From the NCBI RefSeq assembly GCF_900100275.1, contig NZ_FNET01000003.1, forward strand, positions 62,001 to 126,000: a stretch of DNA of 64,000 nucleotides. Reading direction: 5' to 3'. This stretch comes from Lentzea albidocapillata subsp. violacea (GTDB lineage Bacteria; Actinomycetota; Actinomycetes; Mycobacteriales; Pseudonocardiaceae). The notes beneath the pieces are model-generated. The model did not search any database and was not told the DNA's origin. It saw only the letters and a program-made list of their open reading frames with translations. How positions within the stretch are numbered: the stretch's first letter is position 1; each line of letters begins with the position of its first letter. A program made the translations under genes and the position numbers. This document shows positions 1 to 8,821 of this stretch, one piece after another.

Positions 1-571
1 GGTCGCCCGCGGTGCCACCGAGGTGCTGGCGCCGTGGGTCTGGGTGATCCTGCTGCCGTTCGGCGTTGCGGCGGCCACGGAAAACTTGTGGAAGACGCTG
101 CTGTGGGGGTTCGTGGTCGCTTTGACAGCGTCAGTCATCCCTATGGCCGTCATCGTGCGTGGCGCGCGCAAGGGTAAGTGGGACGGCCATCACGTCACGA
201 ACCGTGAAGGCAGGGTCGTACCGCTGGTCACGGCGGGAGCGTCGCTGGCGGCCGGCACGGTGATCATGTTCCTGGGCGACGCTCCCCGGAACATGCTCGC
301 GCTGGCCGGCAGCATGTTCGCCTCGCTGATCGTCAGCATGGCGATTACGTTCGGGGCGAAGTGGAAGATCTCGCTGCACGCCGCCGTGGCCTGGGCAGCC
401 GTCGTGACGCTGGCGATCGTCTACGGCCCGTGGTGGCTGCTTCTGGCGCTGCCCGCCGCGTTCGTGGCGTGGTCCCGCGTCGAGCTCGGCGACCACACGA
501 CGGCGCAGGTGCTGGCCGGCTCGGTGATGGGCGTGGTCGTGGGCGGCGGGAGCTTCTGGCTGCTCAGCTGA
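1..571 (+). CDS. PAP2-family membrane phosphatase, 3' part
   Basis: The reading frame is open to the first base, so the true start lies outside the window; the first internal start is a GTG at 23, giving 182 visible residues. It has about five hydrophobic segments. The end of the protein has the H-T-T-x-Q-V-x-x-G pattern (H about residue 158 from that GTG) typical of the last PAP2 active-site motif in actinobacterial phosphatidic-acid-phosphatase-like proteins, so it probably removes phosphate from a lipid-linked substrate at the membrane. The upstream PAP2 motifs are not convincing in the visible part. Its stop overlaps the end of the convergent kinase gene by 8 bp. Confidence 0.6.
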   Translation, partial: VARGATEVLAPWVWVILLPFGVAAATENLWKTLLWGFVVALTASVIPMAVIVRGARKGKWDGHHVTNREGRVVPLVTAGASLAAGTVIMFLGDAPRNMLALAGSMFASLIVSMAITFGAKWKISLHAAVAWAAVVTLAIVYGPWWLLLALPAAFVAWSRVELGDHTTAQVLAGSVMGVVVGGGSFWLLS

Positions 572-1841
572 TCTGCGTGATGCTGGTGATCCGCATTTCG
601 TTGCTGACGGCGGCGATCTCGGCCTCGTAGACGCCGTTCTTCTGCTCTCCCAGGTCCGTTTGCAGTGCCAGGTCGAAGGTCACCACCCAGTTCGGGCCGT
701 GCGACCGGACGGGCACGGTGGACAGGGAGCACCTGACCGAGGAGTAGCCCTTCCACCGCGCCACGTACTTCTCCAGCGGCTCGGTCGCCCGTTCGTAGAG
801 GTTGCGCCACGCCACGTCGGCGTGGGCGGGGAGCTGGCCGTAGTGGTCGAGCACGAACCCGGCCGCCTCACTCGCGGTGAAGTAGCGGGGCTGCTGCTGG
901 AAGTTCGACTGGTTGACCGGGGTGCCCTCGGTGCCGCTCCAGTACGCGGCGGCCGCGCCACCACCGATCGCCAGCACCGCGATGACGGCCAGGATCACCA
1001 GGATCCGCCTGTTCGGCGCCCTGCGCCTGCTCTGCTGCTGCGGGATCTGCAGCGGCTGCGACGGCTGCGGCTCGGCGGCCAGCAGATCCGCGGCCTCCTG
1101 CGCCGTGGGCCGGTCCTTCGGGTCCTGTGAGAGCAGCCGCATGAGCGACGGGGTGAGCTCACCGGCGTTCTTGGGATCGCGGAGCTGCCCGCTGGCGGCG
1201 CGGTAGATGAGGCCGAAGCTGTTGTCGCTCGGCCCGAAGACCGACTCGCCCTCGATGGCCGTGTAGATCATGGCGCCGAGCGAGAACACGTCGGACGCCT
1301 CGTCGGGCTGCTCGCCGCGCGCCACCTCGGGTGCGAGGTAGGCGGGGGTGCCCGAGATCATGCCGGTGTCGGTCATCGTGCCGTCGCCGGTCGCCTTGGA
1401 GATGCCGAAGTCGGTGAGCTTGACCGTGCCGTCGTGGCCGATCAGGACGTTGCCGGGCTTGACGTCGCGGTGGACCAGTCCGGCGGCGTGCGCGGCGGCC
1501 AGCGCCGAGGCGACCTTGGCGCCGATGCTCGCGGCCTGGGCCGGCTTGAGCGGCCCGCGCTCGGCGATCAGCGCCGAGAGGCTGTGCGACGGCAGGTACT
1601 CCATGACGATCCACGGCTCTTCGTCGTCGCTGCCCACGACGTCGAACACCGCGATCGCGTGCTGGTGGTGCAGCCGGGCGGCGTTGCGCGCCTCCCGCAT
1701 CGCCCGCTGGTGGTCACCGGTGATGAGCTCCTTGACCGCCACCTCGCGGGCCAGCACCTCGTCCCGTGCCCGCCAGACCACCCCCATGGCCCCGCTGCCG
1801 ATCCGCTCGAGCAGCGTGTAGCGGCCCCCGATGGTTGTCAC
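564..1841 (-). CDS. Receptor-type Ser/Thr protein kinase (kinase 1)
   Basis: 425 residues. A PknB-like kinase domain covers about residues 8-260: glycine loop IGSGAMGVVW, invariant Lys37 in VAVKEL, catalytic Asp126 in HRDVKPGNV, DFG at 144-146 and an activation segment with several Thr ending in GTPAYLAPE. A single membrane helix lies at about 279-301. The last ~120 residues are outside the cell and look like a small alpha+beta fold with an early Y-x-x-L helix, as in the neighbouring kinase at 4536-6179. Membrane topology is N-in. It is not PknB itself: there are no PASTA repeats. First of three similar kinases within 7.6 kb. Confidence 0.93.
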   Translation of the reverse strand: MTTIGGRYTLLERIGSGAMGVVWRARDEVLAREVAVKELITGDHQRAMREARNAARLHHQHAIAVFDVVGSDDEEPWIVMEYLPSHSLSALIAERGPLKPAQAASIGAKVASALAAAHAAGLVHRDVKPGNVLIGHDGTVKLTDFGISKATGDGTMTDTGMISGTPAYLAPEVARGEQPDEASDVFSLGAMIYTAIEGESVFGPSDNSFGLIYRAASGQLRDPKNAGELTPSLMRLLSQDPKDRPTAQEAADLLAAEPQPSQPLQIPQQQSRRRAPNRRILVILAVIAVLAIGGGAAAAYWSGTEGTPVNQSNFQQQPRYFTASEAAGFVLDHYGQLPAHADVAWRNLYERATEPLEKYVARWKGYSSVRCSLSTVPVRSHGPNWVVTFDLALQTDLGEQKNGVYEAEIAAVSNEMRITSITQIS

Positions 1842-2068
1842 ACCCTGAGACTAATCAATCGCGCAGACGTGCATCCGCCGTTTCCCGCTCGGGGGGGTGG
1901 TGCAGATCGCGCCGAGTCAGTCCGCCGGTGGGGACTCGCGTCTGGAACCTTCTCGGCATCACCGCCGGCCCCGGTTGGTCTCCGGTGACGAGCTGGTCGG
2001 CCACGCTGCCCCGCGTGCCGGCACCTCGCCCCGCGCCCGTACGACCACCCCGGACCCTCATCAGGCGG

Positions 2069-2488
2069 CTAGTCGATCGTCGAGACCAGCTTCTGCAACT
2101 CCCGCTCGAAGTCGATCCACAGGTCCTCCTCGCCCGGCTGGACGACGTCGTAGGAGCTGTCCAGGAACTCCGCCACGTCCTCGGCGACGGCGCTGAGGAT
2201 GGCGAACCCGGTCGGCGCGTTCAGCTCGACCAGGACGCGCTCGGGGTCGTCGGAGGCGGGCCGGACCAGGATGTCGCCCTCACCGGACGGCGTCAGCAGG
2301 CCGTCGGCCAGCAGGTCGCGGGCGAACATCCACTCGACGCGGCCGGAGCCCGTGAAGAAGACGACGGCGACGGCGTAGGGGTCTTCCGGGTCGTAGACGA
2401 GTTCGGCCTCGACCGGGGCGGGGGCCGCTCCGGGTGCCAGTAGCTGAAAAGTCGTCCGGGTGGTGACCTTCAGGTTGTCGGTGTTCAT
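2069..2488 (-). CDS. SsgA-like sporulation/cell-division regulator
   Basis: 139 residues from ATG 2488; that start was chosen because AAAGGA sits 8 nt upstream, whereas the longer frame from 2527 has no good site. The sequence matches the SsgA/SsgB family (SALPs): an early T-x-x-T-F-Q-L strand, then VELVYDPEDPYAV-like core, and an F-x-x-x-L-W-I-D-F segment near the C-terminus. In Streptomyces these proteins place FtsZ at sporulation septa and control cell-wall remodelling. The family is restricted to morphologically complex actinobacteria, so it supports a filamentous host. The gene stands alone between a kinase and an exporter. Confidence 0.88.
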   Translation of the reverse strand: MNTDNLKVTTRTTFQLLAPGAAPAPVEAELVYDPEDPYAVAVVFFTGSGRVEWMFARDLLADGLLTPSGEGDILVRPASDDPERVLVELNAPTGFAILSAVAEDVAEFLDSSYDVVQPGEEDLWIDFERELQKLVSTID

Positions 2489-2609
2489 GTCGATGTCCTT
2501 TCCAGGCTGGTCTCCATGTCCGCTCACAAAGAGGAGACGGCCGAGCAGCCTGATAAGGACGCGATTCGTCTCGGAACCATCCTAACGGGGGAGACGTGCG
2601 TCTCACCTC

Positions 2610-3536
2610 TCAGCGTTTCACCAGGTCGCGCGTCTCGTTTGGTGAGACGGTCTGACCTGCCGCGACGGGCTTCCGCCGGGTCAGTGCGATGCCCACGAGC
2701 ACCACCAGCATGCCGATGACGATCCTCGCGTTGAGTTGCTCCCCGAGGAAGATCGCTCCAAGGAGTACCGACACCACCGGAAGTAGGTAACCGACGGTAG
2801 TCGCCGTCGTGGCTCCCTCGTCGGCGATGACGCGGTAGTTGAGGATGAACGCCACGCCGGTGCCGAAGACGCCGAGGATCATCACGGCGGCGATCCCGAT
2901 CCAGTGCAGGTGCAGCGGCTCCAGGCCGCCGAACGGCGTCGCCAGGAGCAGCATTCCCAACGCGGTGGTCAGCTGCATGGCGGCGAGCTGCGTCGAGGTG
3001 GCGCCCGTGTTGACCAGGTAGCGGCCGGCGTAGGAGTAGCCGATGGCGTAGCTCGCGGCGCCGATCAGGCACAGCACCGCACCCCAGCTCGCGATGCTGT
3101 TGGCCGACTGCCACGGCGCGAAGATCACCAGCACCCCCGCGAAGCCGAGCGCGAGGCCGAGCAGGCGCACGAAGTTGCTGATCTTCTCCGAGCCGAGCAC
3201 GAGGCCGATGGCCAGCGCGAACAGCGGCGTCGTGGAGTTGAGCACCCCGGAGACGCCCGAGTCGACGGTCTGGCCGCCGAACGCGAACAGAGTGAACGGG
3301 ATGGCGCTGCCGAACAGGGCCACGAAGAGCATGTGACCCCAGATCTTCCGGTCCCGCGGCAGGCTCATCTTCGCCAGCGCGAGCACGGCGAACAGCACGA
3401 CCGCCCCGAAGAACGTCCGCACGAGCGAGATCTGCAGGGGCGCGAGACTCCCGAGCGCGAGCTTCATCCACAGGAAGCTGGATCCCCACAGCAGGGCGAG
3501 CACACCCATCCTGATCAACGTTCCGCGTTGGTTCAC
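2610..3536 (-). CDS. EamA/DMT-family exporter
   Basis: 308 residues with ten hydrophobic helices arranged as two EamA repeats (about 8-140 and 155-285). The N-terminal LLWGSSFLWMK motif is typical of this family, which exports amino acids or other small metabolites. Substrate cannot be read from the sequence. It is divergent from a LysR regulator (3618-4520) with a 15-bp palindrome between them, the usual layout of a LysR-controlled exporter. Confidence 0.88.
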   Translation of the reverse strand: MNQRGTLIRMGVLALLWGSSFLWMKLALGSLAPLQISLVRTFFGAVVLFAVLALAKMSLPRDRKIWGHMLFVALFGSAIPFTLFAFGGQTVDSGVSGVLNSTTPLFALAIGLVLGSEKISNFVRLLGLALGFAGVLVIFAPWQSANSIASWGAVLCLIGAASYAIGYSYAGRYLVNTGATSTQLAAMQLTTALGMLLLATPFGGLEPLHLHWIGIAAVMILGVFGTGVAFILNYRVIADEGATTATTVGYLLPVVSVLLGAIFLGEQLNARIVIGMLVVLVGIALTRRKPVAAGQTVSPNETRDLVKR

Positions 3537-3566
3537 GCGTCAACCATGCGCCCGCGAACACGTGAA

Positions 3567-3581
3567 AACAATTTAATTGTT
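3567..3581. promoter_or_regulatory. Candidate LysR operator in divergent promoter
   Basis: An AT-rich inverted repeat, AACAATT-T-AATTGTT (7-bp perfect arms, 1-nt centre), lies between the exporter start (3536) and the LysR start (3618) in an otherwise GC-rich region. LysR proteins bind palindromes of the T-N11-A type in such divergent spacers, so it is a good operator candidate; binding itself is inference. Confidence 0.55.
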
Positions 3582-3617
3582 GTGGGAAACCTTTAAGCAG
3601 CGCTGTAAGGTCGAGGC

Positions 3618-4520
3618 ATGCTGGACGTGCGACGAATGCAGGTGCTCAGGGCCGTCGTGAGCACGGGTTCCATCACCGCGGCGGCGACGAACCTCGGCTA
3701 CACCCCGTCCGCCATCTCGCAGCAGGTCGCGGGCCTGGAGAAGCAGGCAGGCATGCCGTTGCTGGAACGCGTCGGCAGGGGCATCCGACCGACCGCGGCC
3801 GGTCGTCTCCTCACCGAGCACGCCGGTCGCCTCGCCGAGCAACTGGCCGACGCCGAGAGCGCCCTCACGGCGTTGCGCAACGGCTGCGCCGGCACCCTGC
3901 GCGTCCGCTACTTCGCCACGGCGGGAGCGGCGCTCGTGCCCCCCGCGGTCGCGGCGTTCCGGGCCGAGCGCCCGGGGGTGGAGCTCGACCTGAAGCTCAC
4001 CGAGCCGACCGACCCCTTCGTCGAACTGGCGGCGGGCCGCGCGGACGTGGCGATCACCGTCCTCGAACCCGACGCGCCCGCCCCGGAGGGCATGGTCGCG
4101 CGGCACCTGCTCGCCGACCCGCTGTACGCCGTGCTCCCGCGAGGCCACGCCCTGGCGCGCAAGCGCGTGCTGGACCTGGGCGAGCTGGCCGACGAGCCGT
4201 GGATCGACGCGGACTGCGGTGCCGCCGGCCCGTGCGCGGACCTCGTGCGAAATGCCTGCGCAGGTGCCGGGTTCTCACCGAAGGTGGTCGTGGAAAGCGA
4301 CGACTACGCGACCGCGCAGGGATTCGTGGCGGCCGGGCTGGGCGTCACGATCATTCCCCGGCTCGGGCTGGGATACGCACACCCCGGCGTTGTCGTGCGC
4401 AAGGTGCGCAATCCGGAACCCGTCCGGCACATTCACGTCGTGTACCGCGAGGATGCCGCGTGGAATCCCGCCGTGCTCACTCTCGCGGAAGCCCTGGAGA
4501 AGGCCGCACGGGCCTCCTGA
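3618..4520 (+). CDS. LysR-family transcriptional regulator
   Basis: 300 residues. N-terminal winged helix-turn-helix at about 1-60 (M-Q-V-L-R-A-V...GSITAAA...TPSAISQQ), followed by a LysR substrate-binding domain at about 90-290. It is divergent from the EamA exporter and probably controls it together with its own gene through the palindrome at 3567-3581. The effector is unknown. ATG start with no strong Shine-Dalgarno. Confidence 0.92.
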   Translation: MLDVRRMQVLRAVVSTGSITAAATNLGYTPSAISQQVAGLEKQAGMPLLERVGRGIRPTAAGRLLTEHAGRLAEQLADAESALTALRNGCAGTLRVRYFATAGAALVPPAVAAFRAERPGVELDLKLTEPTDPFVELAAGRADVAITVLEPDAPAPEGMVARHLLADPLYAVLPRGHALARKRVLDLGELADEPWIDADCGAAGPCADLVRNACAGAGFSPKVVVESDDYATAQGFVAAGLGVTIIPRLGLGYAHPGVVVRKVRNPEPVRHIHVVYREDAAWNPAVLTLAEALEKAARAS

Positions 4521-4535
4521 CCAGGGCTGACGCGA

Positions 4536-6179
4536 TCAGTAGCCGGTGGCCGGGCCGAGTGACTTGTCGCTGTGCAGGAGGAAGTTCGGGCTCTTCCACT
4601 CGAACGAGATGCCCCGGCGTTCGGTGGTCGTCCCGCCGTTCTTCTTCGTGTACTGGACGTCGACTTCCCAGTAGAAGCCTTCTTTTTCGGTCGCCTTGAG
4701 GATCTTGGCGTCCTTGACGCCCGACCAGAAGTCCTGGAAACCGCTGTAGCCGCCGGAGAAGCTGCCCTGGAAGTTGCCGTTGCCCAGTGCCCAGGCCGCC
4801 TGCTGGTCCTTGGGCGCGGTGTCGAAGTACTCGTTCAGGAACGCTTCCATGTCCGGGGCGCCGGGCTGGCTCGTCCACTGACCGGCCTTGCCCGCGGACT
4901 TCGGCGTCGTCGACTGCTTGGTCGGGTCGCTGCCCGGGGTCTGCTGCGTCGAGGTGTTGGCGCCCGCGTTGTTGCCGTTGCCGTTGTCGCCGCCGCTCGA
5001 GATCATGCTCGCGAACATGATGCCGATGACCGCCGCCGCCACGATGGCGAGCGCGGTGTAGACCGTCGACTTCTTGCTCTTCAACGCCGACGAGGCCGCT
5101 GCCTGCCTCGGGCGCTGCGAGTACTGCGGCGCGGCGGCCGGGCGGTGGTTCGACGGCTGCTGCTGCGCGGACGCCGTGCGCGCTGGCGGCGTGTGCATGT
5201 CCACCCGCGTCGCGTTGGGCGGCGGGGCCTGCTGCTGACCGTGCGGCGGCGTGAGGGCCCGCGTGGCGGCCTGCTGCTGCGGCTGTTGCACCGCCGCACC
5301 GCGCCACGACGGCGGGTGGGTCGGGGCAACCACGGCAGGGGTGAAGGCAGGAGCGGCCTGGCCGTTCGCGACGGCGGCGAGCGCGTCACGGGCCTCGGCC
5401 ATGGTCGGGCGGTCCTCCGGCTCCGCGCGCAGCAGGCGCATCAGCAGCGCGGTCAGCGGGCCGGCGTTGCGCGGCGGGTTGACCTTGCCGGACGCGACCT
5501 TGTGCAGCAGCGCGATGGTGTTCTCGCTCAGACCGAACGGCGGTTCGCCCTCGATCGCGGCGTAGAGCGTCGAGCCCAGCGAGAACACGTCGGACGGCGA
5601 GCCGGGGTCGTAGCCCTTGGCCACCTCGGGTGCGAGGTAGGCGGGGGTGCCCGCGAGCATGCCCGTCGCGGTGACCGTGACGTCACCGGTCGCGCGGGAG
5701 ATGCCGAAGTCGGTGATCTTGACCGTGCCGTCGTCGCCCAGCAGGATGTTGCCGGGCTTGATGTCGCGGTGCACGATGCCGGCGTTGTGCGCGGCGGCCA
5801 GCGCCGACGCGACCTGCATGCCGATCGACGCCACGTCCCGCGGCGGGAGCGTGCCGCGTTCGGAGAGCACCGCGGACAGGCTCTTCGACGGCAGGTACTC
5901 CATGATCAGCCACGGCTGGCTGTCGTCCTCGGCCACGTCGTAGACGGCGACCGCGTGGGGGTGTTGCAGGCGCGCGGCGATACGGCCCTCGCGCATGGCA
6001 CGTCTCTTGGCCTCGTCCGTGTCAGCTTCGGCTAGTCCAGGCTGCAGGAGGAGTTGCTTGACCGCGACTGTGCGGTGCAGGCGTTCGTCGTGTGCCGTCC
6101 AGACGACGCCCATGGCGCCGCTGCCGATCCGCTGGCTCAATCGGTAGCGACCAGCGACCAATCGGCCATCGTCGGTCAC
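4536..6179 (-). CDS. Receptor-type Ser/Thr protein kinase (kinase 2)
   Basis: 547 residues from GTG 6179, chosen because GGGGAG lies 5 nt upstream; an ATG at 6218 would add 13 residues. Kinase domain about 12-275 with IGSGAMGVVW, Lys41, HRDIKPGN and DFG. A long Pro/Gln-rich cytoplasmic linker (about 285-370) leads to a membrane helix at about 372-393. The outer part begins with a Gly/Asn-rich stretch and ends in a ~100-residue globular domain (A-F-L-N-E-Y...W...G-F-Q-D-F-W) resembling NTF2-like/SnoaL-type ectodomains. Very close to kinases 1 and 3, so likely a tandem duplication. Confidence 0.92.
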   Translation of the reverse strand: MTDDGRLVAGRYRLSQRIGSGAMGVVWTAHDERLHRTVAVKQLLLQPGLAEADTDEAKRRAMREGRIAARLQHPHAVAVYDVAEDDSQPWLIMEYLPSKSLSAVLSERGTLPPRDVASIGMQVASALAAAHNAGIVHRDIKPGNILLGDDGTVKITDFGISRATGDVTVTATGMLAGTPAYLAPEVAKGYDPGSPSDVFSLGSTLYAAIEGEPPFGLSENTIALLHKVASGKVNPPRNAGPLTALLMRLLRAEPEDRPTMAEARDALAAVANGQAAPAFTPAVVAPTHPPSWRGAAVQQPQQQAATRALTPPHGQQQAPPPNATRVDMHTPPARTASAQQQPSNHRPAAAPQYSQRPRQAAASSALKSKKSTVYTALAIVAAAVIGIMFASMISSGGDNGNGNNAGANTSTQQTPGSDPTKQSTTPKSAGKAGQWTSQPGAPDMEAFLNEYFDTAPKDQQAAWALGNGNFQGSFSGGYSGFQDFWSGVKDAKILKATEKEGFYWEVDVQYTKKNGGTTTERRGISFEWKSPNFLLHSDKSLGPATGY

Positions 6180-6308
6180 AGTTGCTCCCCGCTGTGCGGT
6201 CACTTGCTCTCTGTTCAACGGCTGATCACACCTTCGGGTTCAGATCACCCCATCAGGTGCGTGTACCCACCTTACGAGATTTCCACGACGTAACTGCGCT
6301 TAGCCCAG

Positions 6309-7625
6309 TCAGCTTGTCGTCACTACCGAACTCGGTGGTGGCGAAGACGGCGGAGCCGAGCTCGAAGGCCTGGACGGCGTCGTCGTAGTCGTCGTGGTCG
6401 TAGTGGTGGTCGTGGTTGTGGTCGTCGTAGTGCTAGACGTCGTTTGCTGCGTTGTCGTTGCCTCAGGCGTGGTTGTCGTCACCTCGGGCAACGAAGTCGT
6501 CGGCTCCACCGTCTGCGACGAGCTCGCCGGCGGCGCGGACGGGGTCTGCTGCTCCTTGTTGAACACCCCGAGCGCGACCATCAACCCGCCGATGACCAGC
6601 AGCAACGCCAGCACGACGGCAGCGATCACCAGCGGGCGGTTGTTCTCCTGCCCCCTCGCGGGCGCCATCGGCGGAGCGGTTCGCGCTGGCGCGGTTCGAG
6701 CTACCGGCCGGACCACTCGGGTCCGATCGGGCTCCACGATCGCCGTCGGATCGGGGCCCTCGGTCACCGCCAGGCCGCTGAACGACGGCGAACGGCCGTG
6801 CGCGACCGCGTTGAGCACCTCACGCGCCTGGGTCATGGTCGGCCGGTCGTCCGGCTCGTAGTTCAGGAGGTACAGCAGCGTGTCGGACAGCGGGTGGTCG
6901 ACGGTCGGCGGGTTGATCCGCCCGGCCGCGACGGCGTGCAGCACACCGAGAGTGTTCTCGCTCACTCCGTAGGGCGGCTCGCCCTCCATCGCGGCGAACA
7001 GCGTCGAGCCGAGCGAGTAGACGTCCGAGGCCGGCGTCGGGTCCTGGCCCCGTGCGATCTCCGGCGCGAGGTACGCGGGCGTGCCGGCGATCAGGCCGGT
7101 CTTGGTGACCGTGATGTCGTCGGACGCGCGCGAGATGCCGAAGTCGGTGATCTTGACGACGCCGTTCTCGGCGATCAGCACGTTGCCCGGCTTCACGTCG
7201 CGGTGCACGATCCCCGCCGCGTGGGCCGCGGCCAGCGCCGCCGCGCACTGCGCGCCGATGCCGGCGACCTCGACCGGGTCCATCGGCCCGCCCTCGGCGA
7301 GCGCGTCGGCCAGGCTGTAGGACGGCAGGTACTCCATGACCAGGCACGGGACGCCGTCTTCCTCGACGACGTCGTACACGGCGATGGCGTTCGGGTGGTG
7401 CAGCTTGGCGGCGATGCGGCCCTCGCGCATGGCGCGCTGGATGGCCTCGTCCTGCTCGGTCTCGTCGAGGCCGGGCGCGAGCAGCAGCTGCTTGATCGCG
7501 ACCTCACGGCCGAGGCGTTCGTCGTGGGCACGCCAGACGATGCCCATCGCGCCGGAGCCGATGCGGTCGAGGAAGCGGTAACGGTCGGCGATCAGACGGC
7601 CGTCCGAGGTGCCGGACGTCGTCAC
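6309..7625 (-). CDS. Receptor-type Ser/Thr protein kinase (kinase 3)
   Basis: 438 residues, GTG start with GGGGTGGG just upstream. Kinase domain about 16-280: IGSGAMGIVW, Lys45, HRDVKPGN, DFG and GTPAYLAPE. A membrane helix lies at about 332-355. Unlike kinases 1 and 2, the outer part is not a folded domain: it is 83 residues of Ser/Thr/Pro with an unbroken run of 18 Thr (about 399-416). Such a tail may be O-mannosylated or span the cell wall; that is inference. About 130 bp separates it from kinase 2 downstream, so co-transcription is possible. Confidence 0.92.
   Translation of the reverse strand: MTTSGTSDGRLIADRYRFLDRIGSGAMGIVWRAHDERLGREVAIKQLLLAPGLDETEQDEAIQRAMREGRIAAKLHHPNAIAVYDVVEEDGVPCLVMEYLPSYSLADALAEGGPMDPVEVAGIGAQCAAALAAAHAAGIVHRDVKPGNVLIAENGVVKITDFGISRASDDITVTKTGLIAGTPAYLAPEIARGQDPTPASDVYSLGSTLFAAMEGEPPYGVSENTLGVLHAVAAGRINPPTVDHPLSDTLLYLLNYEPDDRPTMTQAREVLNAVAHGRSPSFSGLAVTEGPDPTAIVEPDRTRVVRPVARTAPARTAPPMAPARGQENNRPLVIAAVVLALLLVIGGLMVALGVFNKEQQTPSAPPASSSQTVEPTTSLPEVTTTTPEATTTQQTTSSTTTTTTTTTTTTTTTTTTPSRPSSSAPPSSPPPSSVVTTS
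6378..6431 (-). repeat. Threonine-codon microsatellite in kinase 3
   Basis: A 54-bp run of mixed ACN codons (seen as repeated GTC/GTG/GTA on the + strand) encodes 18 consecutive Thr in the extracytoplasmic tail of kinase 3. The codons are mixed rather than a single triplet, which suggests selection for the amino acid and not simple slippage. Confidence 0.8.
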
Positions 7626-7772
7626 AAGCCCACCCCAGGGGTGCTCGAAGGCGTGACTGCGGCTGCGGCAGCAGATCCCACGCTCGTGCTCCTCGTGCGG
7701 TAGTCAGCGGGTCGTCCGGAATGCCCGCACAGGGTACCTGTCGAGGCCCGCCGCTGAGCTACCTGTCGTACA

Positions 7773-8642
7773 TCAGGTCACAGGGGCGAAGAAGTCGAAT
7801 CCGCCGACGGTGTCGCCCACGGTGTTCAGCACCGGGTCGAGGACGCCGAGGTCCACGCTCACGTCGACCGGGTTGGACGGCGGCGGCAGCGGGTTCTCGG
7901 AGCTGGGCGGCGGCGTGCTGCTGCTCGGCGGGGTGGCCGCGGACGAGCTCGGCGGCGGAGGCGTCTCGCTCGACGGCGGCGTGCTCGGCGTGCTGGTCTC
8001 CGTGGACGTCGACGGCGTGGTCGAGGTCTCGGTGGTGGGCTGCTGCGTCGGCTGCTGGGTCGGGGTCTGCTGCGTCGGACGCTGCTGCTGGGTCTGGACG
8101 TACGGGGCGACGCGCGTGGTCGGGTCCGCCGACGTCGGGTCGGCCTGCTGCGTCTCGGTGGCGTCGGACTGCTGGGTCTTGTTCGACGGCAGCTTCACGA
8201 CGCCTTCGGTGCCCGCGCTCGCTCCACGGGCCTGGGCGCGCTCGTCGAACCGCACCTCGGCGAGCGGACGCTCGTCCGGCGAGGACAGCCACGAGGAGGC
8301 CGCGAACGCCACGGAACCGCAGATGATGACGCCACCGCTGGCGGCGGCGGCCAGCTTGCCGACGGTGAACCCGCCGCGCTGGGTGTCGTCGGCGCGGCCC
8401 TCACGGCGCAGCAGCTCGGTGATGTGCAGCTCCTTCATGGGCTGCTTCTTCGCCTTGCCGCCCGGCGCCTTGACCGGCTTGAACTTGATCGTCGGCTCGA
8501 ACGCCTCGGGGGTGAGGTCGGCGGTGATCACCGGGATCTCCACGGTCTCCGCCTCGCGGCGGGCGATCAGCTCGGCGACCGACAGCTGGCCGGTCGACTC
8601 GGCCGATCCGTTCAACCGCCGACGATGGTCCTCAATCGACAC
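7773..8642 (-). CDS. Single-pass membrane protein with SVAEL motif
   Basis: 289 residues, GTG start. Unknown function. The cytoplasmic N-terminus (about 1-95) carries SVAELIARRE at 21-30 and a related H-I-T-E-L-L-R-R segment at 73-80. One membrane helix lies at about 97-118. The outer part is low complexity: a Gln/Thr-rich block, then Ser/Thr/Pro repeats, ending in a short hydrophobic tail (V-D-V-S-V-D-L-G...). The same SVAEL motif opens the next gene upstream (8822-9658). Position upstream of kinase 3 on the same strand suggests a shared signalling or envelope role. Confidence 0.7.
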   Translation of the reverse strand: MSIEDHRRRLNGSAESTGQLSVAELIARREAETVEIPVITADLTPEAFEPTIKFKPVKAPGGKAKKQPMKELHITELLRREGRADDTQRGGFTVGKLAAAASGGVIICGSVAFAASSWLSSPDERPLAEVRFDERAQARGASAGTEGVVKLPSNKTQQSDATETQQADPTSADPTTRVAPYVQTQQQRPTQQTPTQQPTQQPTTETSTTPSTSTETSTPSTPPSSETPPPPSSSAATPPSSSTPPPSSENPLPPPSNPVDVSVDLGVLDPVLNTVGDTVGGFDFFAPVT

Positions 8643-8821
8643 CGCTCGTTCACCCTTCCAAGTTCGCGTACGCGCACTGGCGGGCTCATGGATACCGAAT
8701 CGTGACCCAAGATGTAACCCCTATGGGGGAATTTTCACGATCCAAACCCAGTTTTCGCGACGAGCGGTCACCGTTCGACTGCGAACGGCGAGCCACTTGG
8801 GTGCGACCTAACCTCTGCGGC